A DNA stretch of 64,000 nt from Ilumatobacteraceae bacterium (GTDB lineage Bacteria; Actinomycetota; Acidimicrobiia; Acidimicrobiales; Ilumatobacteraceae), in assembly GCA_025463305.1 (NCBI GenBank), contig JAOBWK010000061.1:1-64000 (forward strand). The letters run 5' to 3'. Positions 1 to 7,422 of the stretch are shown in pieces (positions within the stretch are counted from its first letter, which is position 1; each line of letters opens with the position of its first letter). The notes beneath the pieces are model-generated. The model searched no databases, was not told the DNA's origin, and saw nothing but the letters and a program-made list of their open reading frames with translations. A program made the position numbers and the translations under genes.

Positions 1-72
1 CTCACCCTCGACCCCACCCGCGACTACCAACCAACCGGCGCACCCAAAGGCCCCACCAGACCCCGAAAATGA
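1..72 (+). CDS. C-terminal end of a probable DUF222/13E12 HNH protein (partial)
   Basis: The first frame is open from the window edge and ends at TGA 70-72. It encodes 23 residues, rich in Pro, Thr and Arg, ending TGAPKGPTRPRK. This kind of tail resembles the C-termini of actinobacterial DUF222 (13E12) HNH proteins, and a full-length member lies 2.4 kb downstream. A strong hairpin follows the stop immediately, which supports a real gene end. Too little is visible to show a domain, so the family assignment is a guess. Confidence 0.4.
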   Translation, partial: LTLDPTRDYQPTGAPKGPTRPRK

Positions 73-77
73 AACCA

Positions 78-106
78 ACCCGGACCTTCGCAGGTCCGGG
101 TCGTTT
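78..106 (+). terminator. Hairpin terminator after the partial CDS
   Basis: A perfect 10-bp stem ACCCGGACCT / AGGTCCGGGT closes on a TCGC tetraloop and is followed by CGTTT. It starts 5 nt after the stop of the partial CDS and could also serve the convergent tRNA-Ala from the other side. Confidence 0.75.
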
Positions 107-128
107 CCGATCTCCTGAGAGATCACAA

Positions 129-204
129 TGGTGGAGACGATGGGAATCGAACCCACGACATCTACCTTGCAAAGGTAGCGCTCTGCCAACTGAGCTACGT
201 CCCC
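129..204 (-). tRNA. tRNA-Ala(UGC)
   Basis: The reverse complement folds into a canonical cloverleaf. It has a 7-bp acceptor stem GGGGACG/CGTCTCC with one G-T pair, a D-arm with AGCTCAGTTGG, an anticodon stem CTACC/GGTAG with loop TTTGCAA (anticodon TGC, alanine) and a T-arm with GGTTCGATTCC. The 3' CCA is genome-encoded (TGG at 129-131 on the plus strand), unlike tRNA-Ile later in the window. Confidence 0.97.
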
Positions 205-273
205 GAACTCGGGGCCCTGACGGGCACGCACACGCTAGCGGTCCCACTGCGTTCGCGGAAACCCCGGTTCTCG

Positions 274-279
274 TAGGCT
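274..279 (+). promoter_or_regulatory. -10 box for a leaderless mRNA
   Basis: TAGGCT ends 6 nt before the ATG at 286 and no Shine-Dalgarno precedes that ATG, so transcription probably starts at or next to the start codon. Confidence 0.5.
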
Positions 280-285
280 GCGGCG

Positions 286-1569
286 ATGGCACGCCTCCAG
301 TTCGGCACGTTCCTCGCCCCACACCATCCGCTCGGTGAGAGCCCGACGACGCAGTTCCAGCGAGACCTCGACTTCGCCGAGTTCCTCGATCGTTGGGGCT
401 TCGACGAGTTCTGGTGCGGCGAGCACCACAGCAGCGGTTGGGAGATGATCGCCTCGCCGGAGATGTTCCTCGCCGCGGCCGGCCAGCGCACGCACACCAT
501 CCGTCTCGGCACGGGTGTGATCTCGCTGCCGTACCACCATCCCTTCAACGTCGCCCAGCGCATCGTCCAACTCGATCACATGACGCGCGGTCGGGCGATG
601 TTCGGCAGCGGGCCGGGTGCCCTGCCGTCGGACGCGCGCACGCTGAACATCGATGCGCTGGTGCAGCGCGATCGTCAGGACGAGGCGCAGGGCGTGATCA
701 TGCGCCTGCTGCGCGGCGAGGACCGCTTCGACTACGACAGCGAGTGGTTCACGCTGCGCGACGCGGCGCTGCAGATCCTGCCGCTGCAGGACGAGATCCC
801 GATGGTGACGGCGTCGTCGATCTCGCCGAGCGGCATGCAGATCGCCGGCAAGCACGGCATCGGCGCGCTGTCGATCGCGTCGACCTCGACGGAGGGCATC
901 GTCGCGCTGCCGACCCAGTGGCGCTTCGCCGAGGAGGCTGCAGCGGCGAACGGGCAGACCGTCGATCGCAAGAACTGGCGCGTGTTGATGAGCTGGCACC
1001 TCGCCGAGACGCGCGCGCAAGCCCGCAACGAATCCGTGCTCGGCCTGCAGCGCTGGCACAACGAGTACAACGCGAAGATCCTCGGCCGCCCGGGCGCGAA
1101 CCACGTCGACGACGAGTGGGCGCTGCTCGACGAGGTCACCGGCAACGGCGCGGTCGGCGCAGGTGCGGCGGTGATCGGCACGCCCGACGACCTGATCGCG
1201 GCGATCCGGCACATGCAGGAGATCACCGGCGGTTTCGGCGTCGTGCTCGGCTTCGCCCACGACTGGGCCAACCGTGAGGCGACGATGCGCTCGTGGGAGA
1301 TGGTGGCCCGCTACGTCGTGCCGGCGCTCAACGGCACGTTCCGGCCGATGCAGGCCTCGGCCGACTACGTCGAGGCCAACAAGACCGCGCTGATCGCCAG
1401 CGCGAGCGCGGCCGTGATGCAGAAGATCATGGCCCACGAAGGCGCGCAGGCGGCGATGGTGACGACGATGCAGCAGATGGCCGACCGCAACAAGCCGCGC
1501 GAGTCCGCCTTCCGACCCGGCGCGGGTGTGCCGATGGACGACGCCACCGGCGAGGGCGCGAGCGCGTGA
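286..1569 (+). CDS. Luciferase-like (LLM class) flavin-dependent oxidoreductase
   Basis: The 427-residue protein has the bacterial-luciferase TIM-barrel fold pattern: an N-terminal strand LQFGTFLAPHHP, then DEFWCGEHHSSG near residue 45, an RLGTGVISLPYHHPFNVAQ segment (about 70-90) and a GRAMFGSGPGALPSDA loop near 105. Such enzymes use F420 or FMN to oxidise alkanals, terpenes or other small substrates; this sequence resembles limonene-monooxygenase-like members. The ATG is set by a -10 box 6 nt upstream. The stop overlaps the GTG of the following PhyH-type dioxygenase, so the two are translationally coupled and may act on the same substrate. Substrate and cofactor cannot be read from sequence. 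Confidence 0.85.
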   Translation: MARLQFGTFLAPHHPLGESPTTQFQRDLDFAEFLDRWGFDEFWCGEHHSSGWEMIASPEMFLAAAGQRTHTIRLGTGVISLPYHHPFNVAQRIVQLDHMTRGRAMFGSGPGALPSDARTLNIDALVQRDRQDEAQGVIMRLLRGEDRFDYDSEWFTLRDAALQILPLQDEIPMVTASSISPSGMQIAGKHGIGALSIASTSTEGIVALPTQWRFAEEAAAANGQTVDRKNWRVLMSWHLAETRAQARNESVLGLQRWHNEYNAKILGRPGANHVDDEWALLDEVTGNGAVGAGAAVIGTPDDLIAAIRHMQEITGGFGVVLGFAHDWANREATMRSWEMVARYVVPALNGTFRPMQASADYVEANKTALIASASAAVMQKIMAHEGAQAAMVTTMQQMADRNKPRESAFRPGAGVPMDDATGEGASA

Positions 1570-2447
1570 GCGACACGACGGCCAGCACGGCGACCAGCTC
1601 GGCCACGGGAGTGATCCCGCGCCTGCCCGCGTCGACCGAGGCGGTCGAGGTCAGTGCGGCGTTGCTCACCCACGGCGTCGTGATCGTCGAGCAACTCATC
1701 GACGAAGCGCAGTGCGACACGCTGTTGGCCGAACTGCAGCCGTGGTTCGACCAGACGCCCGTCGGCGGCGACGACTTCAGCGGCCGCAACACCCGCCGCA
1801 CGGGTGCGTTGCTGAGCCGCTGTCCGTCGAGTGCCGCACTCGTCGCGCACCCGATGATCCTCGAGGTCGTCGACACCGTCCTGTGGCCGAAGAAGACCAC
1901 GTTCCAGCTGCACCTCACCCAGTCGATCGCGATCGGCCCGGACTCGCCGGCGCAGTTCCTGCACCGCGACCAGTGGTGCTTCGACTCGTTCCCGTTCCCG
2001 CGCGATGTCGACGTCGAGGTGGCGACGATCTGGGCGCTCACCGACTTCACGGAGGAGATCGGCGCCACGCGCGTCGTGCCCGACAGCCACCGCACGCCCG
2101 ACACCCAGGGTTACACGCCGGCCGACACGTTGCCCGCGACGATGGTGCGCGGGTCGGTGGTGCTGTACCTCGGCTCGACGGTGCACGGCGGCGGCGCGAA
2201 CACCACCGATCAGGTGCGCTTCGCGGTCAACATCGACTACGTCCTCGGCTGGCTGCGCCAGGAGGAGAACCAGTACCTGTCGTACACGCTCGACGAGGTG
2301 CGCTCGTTTCCGGAGCGGATCCAGCAGCTGCTCGGCTACGAGATCGGCGCCTACGCGCTCGGCTACATCGACGGCGGTCGTAGCCCGATGGAGCTCGTTC
2401 GTCCGCCCGGCGACGCGCCGTCCACGCACAGCTTCGGCAACGTCTGA
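1566..2447 (+). CDS. Phytanoyl-CoA dioxygenase (PhyH) family protein
   Basis: This is a 293-residue Fe(II)/2-oxoglutarate oxygenase. The facial triad is visible: His133 and Asp135 in LHRDQW and the distal His207 in VHGGGAN, followed by an arginine in QVRFAVN that would bind 2-oxoglutarate. The GTG start lies inside the end of the upstream luciferase-like gene (GTGA overlap), which shows a two-gene operon. The family hydroxylates CoA esters or small natural-product-like acids; the actual substrate is unknown. Residues before about 20 are low complexity (TTASTATSSAT). Confidence 0.83.
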   Translation: MSDTTASTATSSATGVIPRLPASTEAVEVSAALLTHGVVIVEQLIDEAQCDTLLAELQPWFDQTPVGGDDFSGRNTRRTGALLSRCPSSAALVAHPMILEVVDTVLWPKKTTFQLHLTQSIAIGPDSPAQFLHRDQWCFDSFPFPRDVDVEVATIWALTDFTEEIGATRVVPDSHRTPDTQGYTPADTLPATMVRGSVVLYLGSTVHGGGANTTDQVRFAVNIDYVLGWLRQEENQYLSYTLDEVRSFPERIQQLLGYEIGAYALGYIDGGRSPMELVRPPGDAPSTHSFGNV

Positions 2448-2470
2448 AGAACTCTGTCACACCCCCTTTC

Positions 2471-2476
2471 TAGAGT
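2471..2476 (+). promoter_or_regulatory. -10 box for a leaderless mRNA
   Basis: TAGAGT is separated by exactly 7 nt from the ATG at 2484, with no Shine-Dalgarno between, so a leaderless transcript of the DUF222 gene is expected. Confidence 0.6.
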
Positions 2477-2483
2477 TGCCCGT

Positions 2484-3827
2484 ATGGTGACCCTGGCGGA
2501 GCATCCGGATGTGGTGGCGGTGATCGGGCTCGGCGGCGCGACGCGTGACGCTGCGGCGCGGCGCCAGGAGCTGCTGCGTCGCCGGGCCGATGCGGTGTGG
2601 CTGGGCATCGTGGGCGAGGTGGACCGGTCGGGTTCGTACGTCGATGACGGGCATCGCACGCCGGCGTGTTGGGTGGCAGCGGTGACGAACTGCTCGAAGG
2701 CCCACGCCAAGCGCGAGGTGCGTTCGGCACGGATGGTGCACGATCTCCCCGAGGTCGGCGATGCCTTGCTGGCCGGGCATCTCGGTGCATCGCAGATCGT
2801 CCAGCTGACCGGTCTGTGGTCGAACCCGCGGGTGCGGCCATCGCTGCCGGCGCTCGCTGCGGAGCTGGTCGAGCGCGCGTGCCTGCTGCCGCCGGACGAC
2901 TTCCAGCAGGTGTGCGACATGATCCGGCTGTTCGCCGATCCGGATGGTGGGCATCGTGATCACGAGACCTCGCGGGCGAACCGCCGGGTGTCGCTCGTGC
3001 CCGATGGTGCGGGCTTCCGCGTCCACGTCGAAGGCGACGCCATCTCGGGGGCGATCCTCGCCGACGTCCTCGCCAAGTACGCGCAGGTCGAGTTCGACCT
3101 CGACTGGGCCGCGGGTGTCGCCGAGCACGGCGACCGGATGTGCCCAGCGCTGCTCCGCCGCACCAACACCCAACGACAGTTCGATGGCTTGATGGCCATG
3201 GTCCGCGCCGCTCAGGAAGCCAACGCCGGACATGCGCTCGTTCCTCTGGTCAACATCCACTGCGATGCGCAGACCGCGGAGGATGTGCTCCGCGAGCACT
3301 TCGACTCCGCTGGCCAGTGGCGCGAGCCCAGCGGGACGGACCCATCCTCGGATCCGGACGACGACCCGACGAACCTGCTCCGCCGGCGGTGCAACACCGA
3401 CTCCGGTGCGCCGGTCGATCGGAACGACCTGCTGATCGCGCTGTTGATCGGCCGGTTGCGCAAGGTGGTCCATGGCTCCGACGGTCGGGTCATCTCGCTC
3501 GGCCACCGCAGCCGGTTGTTCCGGGGCGGCGGGCGTGAAGCGGCGCTCCTGGCCGATCACCATTGCTCGGTGACCGGCTGCCACATCTCCCACGGCCGGT
3601 TGGAGATCGACCACACCATCGCCTGGGCCACACGGCGGGGGCCGAGCGATCAGACGAACGCCGACCCGCTGTGCAACCACCACAACAAGGTCAAGGAACG
3701 CCTCGGGCTGGCGCTGCAGCGCGATCCGCACATGCCCGGCGGATGGATCACCTACCGCTGCGACGGTTCGCGCATCGGCGTGCGCACGTCACCGGCGACG
3801 AGCCCGCCGGGCGACTCGTCATCCTGA
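2484..3827 (+). CDS. DUF222 / 13E12-repeat HNH endonuclease-like protein
   Basis: The 447-residue protein has an N-terminal DUF222 region (about residues 20-300) and a C-terminal HNH domain. The HNH part shows CSVTGCHISHGRLEIDH, where the HGRLEIDH stretch carries the conserved Asp-His, and then DPLCNHHNKVK with the metal-binding Cys and the second and third His. Such genes are multicopy and mobile-looking in actinobacteria (the 13E12 family of mycobacteria); their role is unknown and nuclease activity is predicted only from the motif. A second, truncated-by-window copy probably ends at position 72, so the tRNA-Ala and the luciferase/PhyH pair lie between two family members. Confidence 0.88.
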   Translation: MVTLAEHPDVVAVIGLGGATRDAAARRQELLRRRADAVWLGIVGEVDRSGSYVDDGHRTPACWVAAVTNCSKAHAKREVRSARMVHDLPEVGDALLAGHLGASQIVQLTGLWSNPRVRPSLPALAAELVERACLLPPDDFQQVCDMIRLFADPDGGHRDHETSRANRRVSLVPDGAGFRVHVEGDAISGAILADVLAKYAQVEFDLDWAAGVAEHGDRMCPALLRRTNTQRQFDGLMAMVRAAQEANAGHALVPLVNIHCDAQTAEDVLREHFDSAGQWREPSGTDPSSDPDDDPTNLLRRRCNTDSGAPVDRNDLLIALLIGRLRKVVHGSDGRVISLGHRSRLFRGGGREAALLADHHCSVTGCHISHGRLEIDHTIAWATRRGPSDQTNADPLCNHHNKVKERLGLALQRDPHMPGGWITYRCDGSRIGVRTSPATSPPGDSSS

Positions 3828-3839
3828 TCAACGCACTCG

Positions 3840-3854
3840 GCTCAGCTCAGCTCA
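3840..3854 (-). repeat. Three 5-bp tandem repeats carrying the LysR stop codon
   Basis: On the minus strand TGAGC is repeated three times. The first TGA is the stop of the LysR gene and the following two fall in the other two frames, so all three frames are closed within 13 nt. Confidence 0.75.
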
Positions 3855-4748
3855 ACGCAGCCGGGCGGCCGTCGCGCGCAGCGCTGCCTCCACCTGGGCG
3901 AGTGCGGTGTCGGGGCGTGGGAGGTGACGCGTCACGAAGTCGATGTGGCGGACGCGGGCGACGTCGACGCGCGCGCTCGCAGCCAAGCCGCGTGGCAGGT
4001 CGACGACGGCGAGGGCCGGCAGCAGGGTGACGGCGTTGGTGGCGGTGATCACATCGAACGTCACCCGGTGGTCGTCGCTCTCGACGATCACGTCGGGCTC
4101 GAAGCCGGCAGCGGCACAGATCGCCCGGGTCGCACGCCCGAGGCGGCTGTCGACACCACCGAGCACCCACGGCACCGTCGCGCACGATGCCACCGACGAC
4201 GGGCGACGGCGGGTGGTGTGCACCAGACGGATCGGCTCGACCAGCAGCGTGGCGTGATCCAGCCGACCGCTCGTCGGTGCCGGAGCGTCGTCGAACCGAT
4301 CGACCACGGCGGCGTCGATGTCTCGGGCCGTCAGCGCGGCCAGGGCGTGCTCGGGTTCGAGGTCCACCACGTGCAGCCGTACGGTGGACGCGAGCCGGAT
4401 CATCGCCGGCACGACGATCGAGGTGATGGCGGTGGGGAACGCACCGATCCGAACGGTGGCCGGCGCACCGCTCGCCACCTGGGCGACGTCGTCGACGGCA
4501 CTGCGGAGGAGATCGAGGATGACCGCGGTGCGCTCGCTCAGCAGCCGACCGGCCGGGGTCAGCATCACGCCGCGGTTCGAACGCTCGACGAGCGCGACGC
4601 CCACCTCGCGCTCGAGCGTCGAGATCTGCTGCGACACCGCCGACGGCGTGTAGTCGTTCGCCCGCGCCGCTCCGGCGATCGTGCCATGGGTGGCCACGGC
4701 GTGGAGCAGGCGCAACCGTTCGATGTTCGGCGCGGTCCCGACTGCCAT
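3852..4748 (-). CDS. LysR-family transcriptional regulator
   Basis: The 298-residue protein begins with a winged helix-turn-helix (residues 8-65: LRLLHAVATHGTIAGAARA, then TPSAVSQQISTLEREVG). A two-lobed effector-binding domain follows from about 90 (VRIGAFPTAITSIVVPAMI). The start ATG at 4746-4748 is chosen because it places the HTH at the usual distance from the N-terminus; upstream in-frame sequence lacks family similarity. It is divergent from the SHMT-like gene, separated by 70 nt, so it most likely controls that gene and itself, with a pathway metabolite as co-inducer. The effector is unknown. Confidence 0.88.
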   Translation of the reverse strand: MAVGTAPNIERLRLLHAVATHGTIAGAARANDYTPSAVSQQISTLEREVGVALVERSNRGVMLTPAGRLLSERTAVILDLLRSAVDDVAQVASGAPATVRIGAFPTAITSIVVPAMIRLASTVRLHVVDLEPEHALAALTARDIDAAVVDRFDDAPAPTSGRLDHATLLVEPIRLVHTTRRRPSSVASCATVPWVLGGVDSRLGRATRAICAAAGFEPDVIVESDDHRVTFDVITATNAVTLLPALAVVDLPRGLAASARVDVARVRHIDFVTRHLPRPDTALAQVEAALRATAARLR

Positions 4749-4818
4749 CAGCTGAACTGACGATGATCGTGAGCATTCATTGCTTTTCATGATGGCATAC
4801 TCGTGCGACGATCGCTCG

Positions 4819-6177
4819 ATGACGACGCTGCTGCCCAACGACACCACGACGCTCGCGCCTACGACCATCGACCGGCCGTGGCTGGCCTCCGAGTCGCAGG
4901 CCCGTGAGGCCGCGATCCTCGGTGCCCTCGCCGATGCCGACGCCGATGCGTTGGCCGAACGGATCGATCTGCTGATCGAGCGCAACCGGGTGATCCACGA
5001 GGTCGAGAGCCTCAACCTCAACCCGGCTTCGAACGTGATGAACCCACGTGCCGAAGCCGCGCTCGCTGCCGGGCTCGGGACGCGGGCGTCGCTCGGCCAC
5101 GCCGGCGGCAAGTACGAGATGGGGCTCGAGGCGATCGAGGAGATCGAGGTGATCGCCGCCGATCTCGCCGCCCGGGTGTTCGGCGCGCGCTTCGCCGAGA
5201 TCCGCGTCGGATCGGGTGCGCTCGCCAACCTCTACGCGTTCATGGCGACGTGTCGCCCCGGCGACTCGATCATCGTCCCGCCGGCCAGCATCGGCGGGCA
5301 CATCACCCATCGCCCCGGCGGCGCGGCCGGGCTGTACGGCCTCGACATCCACGAGTGCCCGATCAACGCCGCCGACTTCACCGTCGATCTCGTCGCGCTC
5401 GCCGAGCTGGCCGACCGGGTTCGGCCGAAGCTCATCACGATCGGGGCGAGCCTCAACCTCGTCGCCCATCCGGTGGGTGCCATCCGCGAGATCGCCGACC
5501 GCGTCGGGGCCTTCGTGCTGTTCGACGCGGCCCACGCGTGCGGGATGTTCGCCGGCGGGATCTGGCCGAGCCCGCTGGCCGACGGTGCGGACCTGATGAC
5601 GATGAGCACCTACAAGAGCCTCGGTGGTCCGGCCGGCGGGCTGGTGCTGACGAACCGCGCCGATCTGGCCGAGCGGATCGACGCCATCGCGTACCCCGGG
5701 CTCACCGCCAACTTCGACGCCGGCAAGACCGCGGCGCTGGCGATCACCATGCTCGACTGGCTCGAGCACGGCCACGACTACGCGGTGGCGATGACGACCA
5801 CGGCATCGGCGCTCGCCGAAGCGCTCGCCGAGCAGGGCCTTCCCGTTCACCGCACGGGCCACGGTTACACGACCTCGCACCAGCTCGCCGTCGACGCCAC
5901 CGAGTGGGGCGGCGGCCACGAGGCGGCGCTGATCCTGCGGCGCGCCAACCTGCTGGCCTGCGCGATCGGGCTGCCCGCCGTCGCCGGTCGGGGCGGCGAC
6001 ATGGGTGGCCTGCGGATCGGCACGCCGGAGATCGTGCGCTGGGGCATGACCGCAGCGGACATGCCCGAGCTCGCCACGCTGATCGCCGACGGGCTCGCCG
6101 GTGACCCCGAGTCGGTGGCGCCGCGAACCAGCGCCTTCCGCCAGCGGTTCACCGACCTGCACTTCATCCGCAGCTGA
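4819..6177 (+). CDS. SHMT-like PLP-dependent enzyme (fold type I)
   Basis: The 452-residue protein resembles glycine/serine hydroxymethyltransferase. It shows GTRASLGHAGGKYEMG near the N-terminus (the SHMT substrate region), an FDAAHACGMFAGG segment carrying the PLP-ring Asp and His, and MSTYKSLGGPAGG with the Schiff-base lysine at about residue 266. The start ATG at 4819 is preferred over upstream ATGs at 4780 and 4792 because similarity begins after it; this is not certain. The housekeeping glyA is not expected to sit next to a LysR gene, so this is probably a catabolic paralogue such as an alpha-methylserine or threonine aldolase-type enzyme. That function is inference; only the fold and PLP site are visible. 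Confidence 0.78.
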   Translation: MTTLLPNDTTTLAPTTIDRPWLASESQAREAAILGALADADADALAERIDLLIERNRVIHEVESLNLNPASNVMNPRAEAALAAGLGTRASLGHAGGKYEMGLEAIEEIEVIAADLAARVFGARFAEIRVGSGALANLYAFMATCRPGDSIIVPPASIGGHITHRPGGAAGLYGLDIHECPINAADFTVDLVALAELADRVRPKLITIGASLNLVAHPVGAIREIADRVGAFVLFDAAHACGMFAGGIWPSPLADGADLMTMSTYKSLGGPAGGLVLTNRADLAERIDAIAYPGLTANFDAGKTAALAITMLDWLEHGHDYAVAMTTTASALAEALAEQGLPVHRTGHGYTTSHQLAVDATEWGGGHEAALILRRANLLACAIGLPAVAGRGGDMGGLRIGTPEIVRWGMTAADMPELATLIADGLAGDPESVAPRTSAFRQRFTDLHFIRS

Positions 6178-6192
6178 GCGGCCGGGAGACGA

Positions 6193-6390
6193 CTACTCCT
6201 TCAGCGCGACCGCGTTCGGGGTGACGTTCATCTTCGGCACGTACTCCGCGGCCACCACATCGCGCGCCTCGGTGCCCATCGTCGCCCGCAGCGTGGCCCG
6301 GCACGTGTCGCACGGGCCGTAGAAGCGCGCCGATGCCGACTCGTGGCAGCGCGGGCATTCGAACGACACGGGATCGGCGACCAGTTCCAT
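6193..6390 (-). CDS. Small zinc-ribbon protein, 65 aa
   Basis: The protein has two CxxC knuckles, CPRCHESA and CDTC, spaced 16 residues apart, separated by SARFYGP. It continues with an alanine- and valine-rich helix-forming tail (RATMGTEARDVVAAEYVP). This would bind one zinc ion. No enzymatic domain is visible. It converges with the SHMT-like gene (15 nt between stops) and is back-to-back with the alpha/beta hydrolase, whose promoter lies just beyond its start. Function unknown. Confidence 0.7.
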   Translation of the reverse strand: MELVADPVSFECPRCHESASARFYGPCDTCRATLRATMGTEARDVVAAEYVPKMNVTPNAVALKE

Positions 6391-6427
6391 GACCAGCCAC
6401 CGTAGTTCGGGCCTGCCGGCAGAGGGC

Positions 6428-6433
6428 TACGTT
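6428..6433 (+). promoter_or_regulatory. -10 box for a leaderless mRNA
   Basis: TACGTT lies 6 nt before the ATG at 6440 and decides that start over an in-frame ATG at 6389. Confidence 0.5.
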
Positions 6434-6439
6434 CTCGTC

Positions 6440-7282
6440 ATGCCCACCGCACACAACGGCACCTGCACGATCCACTACGAGACGTTCGGCAGCCTCGGCG
6501 ATCCGGCGCTGCTGATGGTCAACGGGCTCGGCAGCCAGTGCATCAACTACCACGAGGACTGGTGTGCGATGTTCGCCGCTCGTGGGCTGCTGGTGATCCG
6601 CTTCGACAACCGCGACATGGGGCTGTCGACCCACTTCACCGGCGCACCCGTCGGCGCGCAGGGCGAGTGCTACACACTCTCCGACATGGCCGCCGATGCC
6701 GTCGCTGTGCTCGACGACCTCGACATCGAGGCCGCGCACATCATGGGCCTGTCGATGGGCGGGATGATCGTGCAGACGATGGCCATCGAGCACCCCGAGC
6801 GGGTGCTCACGCTCACGTCGGTGATGTCGAACACGGGTGAGCCCGAGTACGGCAAGCCCACCGACAAGGCGCTGTCGCTCCTGCTCGGCCCACCGGCGAC
6901 GGACCGCGAGTCCGCCGTCGCCAACGCCCTCGCGGGGCTCGACGAGTGGGGCAGCCCCGCCCACGCCGACATCCGCCAGCGGCGAGCGGCTGCCGAGCGG
7001 GCGTTCGACCGCTGCTTCGATCCAGCCGGCACCGGCCGGCAGTTCATGGCCGTCCGTGCGTCGGGGTCACGCGCCGATGCGCTGCGCGCACTCGACGTGC
7101 CGACGCTCGTCATCCACGGCGATGTCGACAACCTGATCAGCTTCGACGGCGGGTTGCGCACCGCCGAGCTGATCCCGGGCGCGCGGTTCGAGCTGATCGA
7201 GGGCATGGGCCACGACTACCCGCCGCCGCTGTGGCCGATGTGGGTCGATCTCGTCGCCGCGCACATCGCCGCGAACAGCTGA
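6440..7282 (+). CDS. Alpha/beta-fold hydrolase
   Basis: The 280-residue single-domain hydrolase has an oxyanion-hole region MVNGLGSQ near residue 25, the nucleophile elbow GLSMGGM (Ser at about 105), an acid in VIHGDVDNLI and the catalytic His in EGMGHDYPP near the C-terminus. The cap region around 140-200 is short. Family members cleave esters, lactones or C-C bonds; nothing in the sequence fixes the substrate. It stands alone, converging with the ABC exporter. Confidence 0.85.
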   Translation: MPTAHNGTCTIHYETFGSLGDPALLMVNGLGSQCINYHEDWCAMFAARGLLVIRFDNRDMGLSTHFTGAPVGAQGECYTLSDMAADAVAVLDDLDIEAAHIMGLSMGGMIVQTMAIEHPERVLTLTSVMSNTGEPEYGKPTDKALSLLLGPPATDRESAVANALAGLDEWGSPAHADIRQRRAAAERAFDRCFDPAGTGRQFMAVRASGSRADALRALDVPTLVIHGDVDNLISFDGGLRTAELIPGARFELIEGMGHDYPPPLWPMWVDLVAAHIAANS

Positions 7283-7380
7283 CCCGTTCGATCGCTCGTG
7301 ATCGCGAGCACCGCGCTCGCGTTTGTTTGCAGGAAAACGTGCGGCAGAGGGGGCAAACGTCTTCGCGGAACCTGGGGGGC

Positions 7381-7422
7381 GGGTGTGCCAGGTCGGGTGT
7401 GCCAGGTCGGGTGTGCCAGGTC
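7381..7422 (+). repeat. Three 14-bp tandem repeats at the end of the ABC exporter gene
   Basis: GGGTGTGCCAGGTC is present three times in perfect tandem. The copy nearest the gene overlaps the GA of the exporter's TGA stop (7421-7423). The repeats fill much of the 138-nt space between the convergent hydrolase and exporter genes. Confidence 0.85.

Noticed and set aside
7381..7422. Possible CRISPR array from 14-bp repeats
   Set aside because: Units are directly adjacent with no spacers and too short; no cas genes in the window.
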